A stretch of DNA of 64,000 nt, taken from NCBI GenBank assembly GCA_004369045.1, contig ML213505.1:1656551-1720550 (forward strand). The letters run 5' to 3'. Under the pieces are notes generated by a model, which saw only the letters and a list, made by a program, of their open reading frames with translations, did no database searches and was not told where the DNA came from. The first letter of the stretch is position 1; every line of letters starts with the position of its first letter. The stretch is from Heliocybe sulcata. Its lineage: Eukaryota; Basidiomycota; Agaricomycetes; Gloeophyllales; Gloeophyllaceae. This document shows positions 56,027-64,000 of the stretch, one piece after another. The translations under genes and the position numbers were made by a program.

Positions 56027-57673
56027 GACTGTTAGTAGCAACTGGTGTCGTGTAACGAAGGGATTAAAGACTGGTGTTTGGTATTTAACGAAGGGAAGGA
56101 CGTGAGGGAATGAAGAGAACGAGGTTGACGGCAGGAACGTCGCGGTGGCGTCCTCAGCCGGCTCGCATATTGCCGGTGGCGCGGAGGTGGCTGTGCTTCT
56201 TCTTGGCTTCTTGGCTGCCGCCTTTGGCAGAACCGGTTAATAACTGACATCTCCTCTCTCTGACTTGCCCTTGGGTGGTATTGCATGTACATACCTGCTT
56301 GGAGAAATTGCAATTCGAATCAGCGATTCTTCGACCGTTGAAAGAAGTAGGGCATGAGGAATGTAAGACCCCTGATTGATTAGACGGAAGTTATGGGGAG
56401 TCCAAATTTCCGTCACAAGGGGAAGAGCATTCTGGCAGACGTCCCTCCCCAGACTCGGCGTTGATCCATAGTCGCGTACAAGCGCCCGATGTCCTGCACC
56501 GTCCAAGAAGCAGTAAACCTAGAAGCTGGCCCCAAATTAGACGAGAGGCCGCAACCACAGTCGACGAGAATCTCACCATGGTATTTATCAGCCATTGACG
56601 CCGATATCAATAAATCCGAATGTAAGTGGTTGCTCGAAGCGGAAAGCGGAAAGTCCAGAAGAATCCAGAGACCGACTCCCCTGGGATACTATGGTTCCGT
56701 CGCTGCCACCGTCTCGCAATGCTGCTGAAGATGAGTGAAAACAAGGAGGAAAGCAAAAACATGGCAGGTGGGAACACGCCCCGACGTGCATCTACATGCC
56801 GAGACGTATTCCCCCCTCGCGATGCTTTCGCACTCGCTAAGAAGGACGAAAAAGACCACTGTTCACTCACAACGCCTTGTCTCTCTCATGATCTTCATCC
56901 CGCGTATCTTCTCCCATTTCATCTTGCAGCTAAATCAAAATTCTATGGTCAGTCCCACGAAAGCAGACGCAGAGAATTAATAGAAAGACTCACCAAGCTC
57001 GGATGGGAAGTCCGCTGGGCAGACATCCCCACACCTCCCCGCTCGCCGCGCCGGCCCGGACACTGCGCCCCATGACAGGTCGATGGAACAGAACGGCGGG
57101 AAGGGAGGTGTGGTTGGGGCGGAGCGGTCTGCCTTGGTAGCCTGCGCCTTCCTATGTGTATGCGTCGTCGCAGCCTCGCCTTGGGGACCTAAGAAGGGGA
57201 AGCCAATATCGGTACATCAAGAGAACGAGTACTACTGAAAGCAGGTCAGTTTCGATAGATGGAAAGAATAGGTGGCACATACCTCTATATACTAGATCAC
57301 TCCGCCGGCCGCGACCCTCTTCCCGAAGCCCCTTCTGTAGGAGTGTGACTCAGCCTTCGAAGGAGCGGAAAGAGAGCTGGATCCGTACCTCTAGCTGCTG
57401 GATCTACCACCTGTCCGCCCCACCTGCCCAGATTCCGAACCAATTCCTACATTCCTACAGTTGTCGATACTATTGCATTATGAAGTCCGAGTCAGCCAGA
57501 GAGACGTAGAATATAGATGCGCATACATTCAACTTGAGGACGTCAGGGCTATTAGCCGGTCACTACCTGCGAAAGACTACACCAAGGAATGTCTGTATGA
57601 AGTTACTGCTACTGGCAAAGGCGTCAGTCGTCGCGAGTATGAAAATTAGCGCGTTTACTCACCTCTATCTACT
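56027..57673. other. Unresolved region, possible minus-strand exons
   Basis: I cannot assemble a trusted gene. On the minus strand about 57135-57010 there is an open Pro-rich stretch (PTTPPFPPFCSIDLSWGAVSG) next to a good GTGAGT donor and a TTTAG acceptor. At about 56595-56400 there is a frame beginning MADKYHGEILVDCGCGLSS. Strong donors at about 57660 suggest introns in a 3' untranslated region or alternative ends of the next gene. Transcript data would be needed to choose. Confidence 0.3.
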
Positions 57674-58845
57674 CTATCTAGCCCTGGTCCTCTCCGCCTG
57701 TGAATACCGCTGAATTGGTGTCATAAATAAGCGGTCCAACAGCCGACTGTGGAAGAAACACTCACCTTTGTCCGCTGCATCAACTCTGGGTACCGTAGGA
57801 AGTCCATATCCTGTAGAACAGCATCGCGTCAACTTTTAGCGTAGGTGGGTTAAACCAAACGGAGACCGGAGCACCAATAAATTGAATCCTGGATAAAAAG
57901 AATAAGTCATCGACATTCAAGGCAAAAGCTGAAGAATACTCACCTGCGTTTGGTGCATCATTGTCGCATCGTATTCGCCCCCGTGTCAACCGCCTACGAA
58001 TGTCCAATCCCGGTAGGAATTCTGCGGGACATTCTCAGCATACCGCATGTGTGCGAACAGATTTAGGATACTCACCTTCAGTTCAGAGAGAAGGGACTTG
58101 ACAGTTGGCCATAGTCTAGATAGAACTGCAAGGGTCAGCGAACCAAAGAGCGCTAATCCTACTACACGATCTGCGCCATATCAGTCAACGTTATGTTGGT
58201 AAGCAAAGAGTAGGAGCGTGCGTACCTGTATCTACGACATGCATAACCCGTCCATCCTCGAATATTTATTGCGTGACTTGTCTAAACTACTGGAAGAGAG
58301 AAAGTAAGAACCGAGGAGACGAGATAATGCGGTAGGATACTTACCTGTATACTATATGATGCCCATCCTATCCTCCTCGACCTACGTCAACAAATGTTGT
58401 AAGTTGAGTGGAGGCCGTGAAAATGAGAAAGAGGTTACTATGAGATCCTCGACAAGCCATAAGCGTCATTCTACTCTGTTCAATAGCGTACTCTGTTTAG
58501 AACGAAGGTAAGCTGATGACATGATATAAGAGAAGAGAGGGACGTACTTGGTATCCGGTTTCCATTTGCTCGACTTGTTGCTCGTCACCTGCAGAGAAAA
58601 GGAAAGCAAAGTCAGCAGCACACATGTCCATAACGCTCAATCTCTCCCTCATCCACGCTTTCATACAGAACAGTCCTCCGGTGACACTTCGCATCAGCCA
58701 ACACACACACCAACCCCGAGGGCCCCAACGCAGTGACGGCGAAGCCACTACACCTCGAGGAAGCGGGTATGACACAGCAGAAGCAATCCCCTTCGGATAC
58801 ATGAGATACATGGAGACACACCACATAAATAAATCCGCAGTCCAT
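57674..58845 (-). CDS. Probable multi-exon gene, function unknown
   Basis: I do not recognise the family, but the density of good splice sites on the minus strand (CAG|GTACGC, CAG|GTAAGT, AAG|GTGAGT and matching acceptors with CTRAC boxes) shows a transcribed gene with very small exons of 30-110 bases. The largest exon (about 58615-58845) is open and reads FAVTALGPSGLVCVLADAKC then VLYESVDEGEIERYGH. Following exons can give VTSNKSSKWKPDTK, MTLMACRGSH, GWASYSIQDGRVMHVVDT and DMDFLRYPELMQRTK. A hydrophobic stretch (VVGLALFGSLTLAVL) would make a membrane helix, but it may instead be intronic. The frame beyond about 58140 and the exact ends are uncertain. The open frame continues upstream of 58845, so the true start may be further left on this strand. 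Confidence 0.4.
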
Positions 58846-59028
58846 AGTCCTTCCACCACGGCGTGCTTCACGAACTTCGGATTGCGGGACAATACCTGGA
58901 TAGATCTAGAGGCTCGAGGATAGAAGACGGTCAGCCAAGATCAATAACGGGCGACAGAAACAACAAGACGCGACTCCGACAACACTCCCCAAGGCCACCT
59001 CACAGAACATCACAGCGCTACACGCCCC

Positions 59029-59346
59029 TCACAACGCAATGCCAACCTCCTGGCGCCTCTTTATCGCACCGCGCCTGCACACAAACTTCTCGCCCCCCTC
59101 GACAACAAACGTCGCACGCACATACTCGCACTCCTCCTTCTCATCAGAAACGATAGTGTACTTAGCGTCAATGATCTCATCCTCCTCGTCGAAAGCCGTC
59201 TTCCCGCGCTTGAAGAAGCTCTTGAAAACGCTCGACTTGGGGGCGAACGCCGGGCGGGCGTTCTGCGGACCGGCCTGGATCATCCGAGGAATAGCCAAGC
59301 AACGGTCGCAGTTGGGGTGGGGGCACTGCATAAAAGAAGAAGACAT
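59029..59346 (-). CDS. Hypothetical 105-residue Cys-containing protein
   Basis: A single open frame with no family I recognise. It begins MSSSFMQCPHPNCDRCLAIP, a C-x4-C-x2-C cluster like half of a zinc site. It continues with a basic patch (FKSFFKRGKTAF), an acidic one (DEEDEIIDAKYTIVSDEKEE) and a beta-like end (VRATFVVEGGEKFVCRRGAI). No signal peptide or helix. A CATAAAAG box about 125 bases upstream and a CT-rich leader support expression. The text TCTTCTTCTTTTATGCAG at the start resembles an acceptor, so an upstream first exon is possible. Confidence 0.5.
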   Translation of the reverse strand: MSSSFMQCPHPNCDRCLAIPRMIQAGPQNARPAFAPKSSVFKSFFKRGKTAFDEEDEIIDAKYTIVSDEKEECEYVRATFVVEGGEKFVCRRGAIKRRQEVGIAL

Positions 59347-59867
59347 GTTTAGTAAACGATGGGTGGGTAGGGTGTTTGAAAGCTGGTTAGGCTCGAGGGG
59401 GGTTGCGCAAAATGCAGCAGAAGGCGACTGTGAAAGTTCCTTAGAGTGTAGGGAGCGAAGAGGCGTCTTTTATGCATTGCTGAGCGGTGGCTGGCAGTGG
59501 TGGCTGACCGTGGACTGGCAGGCGCGCCGAGACCACCCGAGTCAGCCACCGTCGGTGGTGGCAGACGCGATCGACGAAACTGCCATCATCGAGATTCTCG
59601 GCGATCAAGGCGTTTGCCGGAGTGCTTCTCGAGATCGCATCGGGATGTTGGGTCCCTGGAGGACTTAGGATATCGCAGGACTCAGAGACTCGGAAAGTCG
59701 ACGCCGTAAGTCTAGCTGCACAGGCCATTATCCAGCTCCGGCATGAGTTGGCCGTACTTCAATACACTCAATTGCACAGCCTCCCGGGCCTTCACCAGGA
59801 CATTACCTCGCCTTAGGGACGAGGTGCGTCCGTTCCCGGGAACCGATATACATAGCATCAAGCTACG

Positions 59868-59874
59868 TATAAAA
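59868..59874 (+). promoter_or_regulatory. TATA box of PEBP-like gene B
   Basis: CTACGTATAAAATGGCCC gives TATAAAA 63 bases upstream of the ATG at 59937. Confidence 0.6.
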
Positions 59875-59936
59875 TGGCCCACCAGCTCTCGTTCAAGTAG
59901 CGTTCGTACTTCAGACAACCCCTCTACGTTTCAGCC

Positions 59937-61140
59937 ATGTTGTCTTGCTTAGGCGTTTTAGCGTTCGCATTCGTCTCTTCCGCGATTGCGCAATCCAACT
60001 ACAACTACACCTATGGCGACCTACAAGCAGAAGCTGCCACGGCCCACTTTACCCAAGCCCGGATAATCCCTCCGCTTCTGGGGCCCGACACGACATTCAT
60101 GCCTCAAGCCTATCTGAATGTGTCCTTCCCCGGAATAGGGCAAATCAGCTTTGGGCAAACGCTCAGCCCTGACCGTATGCGTTCCTCCAGAGTATGATTG
60201 TGCCTATAAAGTCTGACATGTTGCTTCTGCCACGCAGAGGTTCAGCAGCCGCCAAACATCACTGTTACCTTCCGCAGCCCTTATCCTCTCAACGCCAACG
60301 TCAGTACCATGCAGACGACGGTCGTTCTCGAGGATGTAGGTCCTGCAGGGCACAACTTTACTCTGCACCAGACGAGGACATGGCTGGTGTACAATGCGAC
60401 CCTGAAGGGCGCTGACGGTGAGGCTCCTTCTCGCTATACGACGACGTTCGCGATGTTCACTTCCGCGCTGCTGGGAAGGTTGCACGGACTGCACATCAAA
60501 AGACGACTTCACGCTCGATACGAGTGCAGGTACGACCGTCACGAACTTCGAGCCCCTCGTAGGTTATGGTGATGGCCCGCATCGGTATGCATTCCCCTGC
60601 ATATTCTTTCGTCAGTGTGACTTAAAACCCCTTTACAAGCTACGCCATGCTACTCTTCTTACAGGACCAGTCCTTCACTCCTCCCGACTCCCCAATCTCC
60701 AATCCTGTCGATTTCATACTTACCTCCTGGATGAGCGTGGGTCTCCATCACTTCCATTACTCGCGTACCTGCTGCTAACAGACGTACTATCAATAGCAAC
60801 ACAACCTCAAGCCCAGTCAAATCTACGCTGTACGTATTCTCTTCTCCTTTTACTATCTCTATGCACATCCCTGACCGCAACGGCTTTACAGGGATTCTAC
60901 TTCGACATCCAGAACGGCACGGCCACGACCTCGGCTTTACCGACAAGTCCAGTCATATCGTCCACCCTTCCTGCACATGCGGCCTCGACGCTGTATCCGA
61001 CGTTCCCTACTTACGCTGGCTCGCCGAGTGGCTCGGGGAGTGATACTACCAATGACACGAGCGGGGCTGGGAGGGTAGGGCTGGGGTGGGGTCTTCTGGG
61101 TGCAGTATTCGGTGGACTAGCTTTCTGTGGGTTGATATAG
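59937..61140 (+). CDS. Secreted PEBP-like protein with GPI-type C terminus (paralogue B)
   Basis: Closest relative of the protein at 61673-62885. A signal peptide (LSCLGVLAFAFVSSAIAQ) leads to AATAHFTQARIIPPLL, AYLNVSFPGIGQISFGQTLS and VQQPPNITVTF after intron 1 (about 60176-60239). VVLEDVGPAGHNF sits at the DPDAP position and QTRTWLVYNATLKGADG follows. Intron 2 (about 60420-60480) must be removed to read DGCTDCTSKDDFTLDTSAG; without it the frame looks broken. GDGPHRYAMLLFLQDQSFTPP is the GxHR block. Two more introns lead to GFYFDIQNGTATTSALP and a Ser/Thr-rich tail ending in a hydrophobic GPI-type signal (GLLGAVFGGLAFCGLI). The pocket His of RHWL is Thr here. Frame is intact. Confidence 0.83.
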
Positions 61141-61672
61141 GTGGGCTATTGGGATCCAACGTCTTGTATAGCGTACAATTATGCGGACTTTGTCGTGAAT
61201 GACAGGACTTCCTGCTGCCATGAATCTGATTACGACTGTAAAACACCACGGAAAAGGCGTTCTCGGAGGCATCTCCGTTCCTTAGGATAAGCTGTCTCGA
61301 CCACAAATGTTGACCGCCGCCGCCGCCGATGCGATCGAAGAAGCAGCTGTCACGATCAGTGGCTGTCCGCAATCGACAGGAAGTTTCTCTCAAATCTCCT
61401 TGCCTTGTCAGCCACCGCGGCCGCCCACAAAGGAGAAGTGCCTGCAGGCTTTACTCTTGAGAGCGCGTCACTTGCCGAGCAGTAGTAGTAGTAGTACCTC
61501 AAAATGCGTGTTTTGTTATTTCGAGAGCACGCCTCTGTCTGCTGCTCATGGGTGTCAGAGAGCTACAGTGTCGATGAATCGAGGTCCAGTATATCAGAAT
61601 ACAATTATGCAGAGCATGAAGGCCATAGTAAAGTCCGAGAAAAGTCCCACAACAGCGCAATGTCCACTCAGC
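61141..61672. other. Short convergent spacer between PEBP-like genes B and C
   Basis: About 530 bases of shared 3' flank. It contains a short CCG run (about 61316-61328) and an AGT run (about 61482-61497). No gene is visible. Confidence 0.45.
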
Positions 61673-62885
61673 TCACCCCTGAATCAACCATCCCACAGCT
61701 ACTGCCCCTACCATCAATCCCGCAATACCTTCCCACCGCAGTAGTATCGTTTCCGCGCCGCTCGTCCGAGAGGCCGTGGTACTCGCACTCGCACCACTTT
61801 CTGAGACAGCGTAGGTGGAGAACGTCGGATACAGCGTGGACGCGGCGTGGTCAGCAAGCGTGGATGAGATAACTGGGCTTGTGGGGGAGGCGCTTGCTGT
61901 TGCGGTGCCGTTCTGTAGGTCAAAGTAGAAAGCCTGCAGTCAATCGGCGGGAGTTAGGTTGGAATGTGAAAGAAGAGGAAGGTACGTACGGCGTAAACGT
62001 CTTGTGGGCTCAATACTGTCTCCTGTGAACGCGGAATGAATAGTGTGTTTGTGAAATTGAATATGTATGGGATACTCAGATGAATGGAAGACGCACGTTC
62101 ATGAAGGATTGCAACGTAAAGTCAACGGGTACTGAGATTGATGTGTTTGGCGGACGGAACTCTGTGGTCTGACCGAATAGCAGCAGGACGTAGCTACGGA
62201 AGGCATCAATCAGCATCGACCGATGACTATATACAAGGCTACTTACCGATTCGGTCCGTTCCCGGACAGTGCCAGCGGGTGGAAGTCTGTCACTGTCGTT
62301 CCCGAATCCGTGGCTAGAGTAAAGTAGTCTTTATATGAGCAATTCGAGCAGCCTTTCCAGTGTCATTGTCAGCTCTGAGCACAGATGAGTAGAGACGAAG
62401 CGTAAGCCCACCATCAGCGCCCTGCAAGGAGGCGTCGTACACAAGCCACGTCCTGGTCTGCCCAAGAGGGAAATCGAAACCAGCAGTCCCTACATCTTCG
62501 AGTACGACCATGGTCTTGAGGGTTCTGTAGTCCACAGAGTCGTTTCCGGACTCAGAGGGTAGGAATGTGACAGTAATGTTAGGCGGCTGCTGGACCTCTG
62601 CATGGACACAGCATCAGTGCGTCCCGAACCCTATCCACTCCCAATACTTTACATACGGTCGGGACTAAGCGTCTGTCCGAGGCCGATTTGACCCACTCCT
62701 GGGAACGACACATTCACATACGCTAGAGGCTCGAAAGTACCATTTGGCAAGAGGGGAGGGATGATTCCGGCTTGAGACAGGTGAGCTCTGGTTGCTGCCA
62801 GTTGGTAGGGCCCGTAGGTGGCGTTGTCCTGGGCGAAGGCGGACGAGATGAGGGCGAGCGTCAGAAAGACTAACTGAGAGAGCAT
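61673..62885 (-). CDS. Secreted PEBP-like protein with GPI-type C terminus (paralogue C)
   Basis: Tail-to-tail partner of the gene at 59937-61140. Signal peptide SQLVFLTLALISSAFAQ, then AATRAHLSQAGIIPPLL, AYVNVSFPGVGQIGLGQTLS and VQQPPNITVTFLPSE. VVLEDVGTAGFDF occupies the DPDAP position and QTRTWLVYDASLQGADG follows. Removing an intron (about 62355-62415) gives DGCSNCSYKDYFTLATDSGTT. SGNGPNRYVLLLFGQTTEF has Asn where the others have His before Arg. A small exon of the SFMN/ETVLSPQ type leads to AFYFDLQNGTATASASP. A Ser/Thr-rich stalk and a hydrophobic end (GIAGLMVGAVAVGWLIQG) complete it. Exon layout matches paralogue B. Confidence 0.83.
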
Positions 62886-63336
62886 AGTCGATTACTCTTC
62901 GACGAGGATGTAGTTGTGGCTTCAATAATTCGGTCTTATGTGCATCCGAACGCAGGAACGCAAGGACAGGGTTGGGGAGTAATGGGGAGCATAACACTTC
63001 ATTTATCAGATCACAGTCGAGGGGAGCCACCATGACGGGGTCAACGGGATCACATAGCGTGCTGAGTGTAACGGCATTTGGAGCTCTGATGATTGACTCT
63101 ACTGTTAGTTTGTGCTCAAGATCCGGAAATAATTGCCTGGAGCTGGACGACTCGGAAACTGCAGTTATTATCCGGTCAAACCTCCTATGCAATTAATTAT
63201 TCATCGAGAGTATGCGGTAAAGCAAAGATTCACGCTGAGACGCTGAACATTTCTCGAGATTTTGGATTCCCGAGAGATGGAGATTCGAGTACTTTTGGTT
63301 CCGTATGACGTCGCGGGGACTGATGCATCAATAAAG
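62886..63336. other. Intergenic upstream of PEBP-like gene C
   Basis: Promoter region of the minus-strand gene; no gene seen. It ends where similarity to the 18.9 kb repeat begins. Confidence 0.4.
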
Positions 63337-64000
63337 CCAAACTTGGAGAAGCGGGCCACTGCGTTGCATGGCATTTTACGAGTCCTGAGCTGTCCTGAGT
63401 CCAAGTAATATTTTAATTATACAATATATCCTCTGCTTAAATAATTATATAACATGGTGCAGAGATAATGAATCAAACCATCAACTAGACACATAATTAA
63501 AATTCTGAGAGCACACAAACACACATGAATTCCTGTAAGTCTACTGGGTGCCACCACGGAGAGACCAGAGCCAATCGAAATCCCGACGACGCGACTAGGA
63601 CCCAAACAAATCACTTCATGTAGTGGGTTCCCACGGTAAGAACGATCTCCGGCAAAGACGACCGCGTAGAAAATCACAATACATACGGTAATTCACAGAA
63701 ATATTTATAAACACACATTAGAGTAATAAGACCTTATATTAGAAAGTACAAGTGGATCTGCGCAGAACTGCGTGACGAGGGACGAACGGAAGCGGAACGG
63801 ACACTACAAAACGCGGTTTGTAGGCATTTTGTAGTCACGAATACAAGCGGACTTTGAAACGGAGCTTCAATTCTGTAATGAGCACAACGCAAAATAACTC
63901 TCACGACTTCTCGGCATGGTATTCCCACGCTGCTGCTGTTCGGCAACCCGCCCTACTTTTGAGCGTAAGGACTCCTCCTTCGTTACCTCAGGACTCGTAA
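63337..64000. mobile_element. TIR-bearing repeat, copy 2 (inverted relative to copy 1)
   Basis: Reverse complement of 18935-19602 with scattered substitutions and a small duplication next to the left TIR (CCTGAGCTGTCCTGAG). Left TIR TTACGAGTCCTGAG at 63376-63389; right TIR CCTCAGGACTCGTAA at 63986-64000, exactly at the window end. Shared flank runs left to CCAAACTTGG at 63337. The interior (63516-63672) supplies the sequence missing from copy 1. An 86-codon frame inside (63417-63677, minus) has no resemblance to a transposase. Confidence 0.65.

Noticed and set aside
60418-60572. Apparent frameshift in PEBP-like gene B (and the same in gene C)
   Set aside because: Removing a 61-base GTGAGG...AAG intron restores DGCTDCTSKDD; the paralogue has the matching intron, so the genes are intact.
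63417-63677. 86-codon frame inside repeat copy 2
   Set aside because: No transposase motif (no DDE/D pattern) and the matching part of copy 1 is largely gap.

Overview
This window looks like nuclear DNA from a filamentous basidiomycete, most likely an Agaricomycete (mushroom or polypore group). Genes are dense and broken by many short introns (about 45-65 nt) with GTRAGT-like donors, CTRAC/CTAAC branch sites and AG acceptors. The proteins include basidiomycete favourites: secreted intradiol dioxygenase, GPI-type PEBP-like surface proteins and a TKL-kinase/RasGEF fusion. No prokaryotic operons, CRISPR arrays or phage genes are visible. All gene calls were made by reading and splicing the sequence by eye; no database search was run.

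Layout. 0.6-2.2 kb: secreted intradiol dioxygenase (-). 2.2-6.4 kb: gene-poor, with a degenerate C/A-rich minisatellite and a cluster of TTCGATGGT motifs. 6.4-18.8 kb: ordinary gene-dense DNA with glutamate decarboxylase (-), a single-pass membrane protein (+), a HID1-family Golgi protein (+), ATG8 (+), an M28 aminopeptidase (+) and a Rad57/XRCC3-type recombinase (-). 18.9-19.6 kb: a TIR-bearing repeat interrupted by a 170-base assembly gap. 19.8-30.7 kb: GH63 glucosidase I (+), a Ser-rich orphan (-), an MFS transporter (-) and GSK3 kinase (-). 30.7-34.9 kb: about 4.2 kb in which I find no gene. 34.9-37.3 kb: Met30-type F-box/WD40 protein (+).

37.4-41.9 kb (-): the most unusual gene. It appears to encode an MLKL-like N-terminal helical bundle, a kinase domain lacking the beta3 lysine, a long Ser/Pro-rich linker, and RasGEF_N plus RasGEF domains. 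Next come a tandem duplication, tRNA-Leu, COQ7 (+) and a small complex I subunit found only by splicing (-). An AT-rich island follows, then an RBM5-like RRM/C2H2/G-patch splicing protein (+) and a large diaphanous-type formin (-).

54.9-62.9 kb: three paralogous secreted PEBP-like proteins with GPI-type C termini (one on -, then a tail-to-tail +/- pair), with two poorly understood minus-strand genes between them. 63.3-64.0 kb: a second, inverted copy of the 18.9 kb repeat, running to the window edge.

The genes are mostly independent transcription units. Functional themes that recur are secretory-pathway and cell-surface biology (GH63, HID1, PEBP-like/GPI proteins), respiratory metabolism (COQ7, complex I subunit) and signalling or polarity (GSK3, formin, Met30, kinase-RasGEF).
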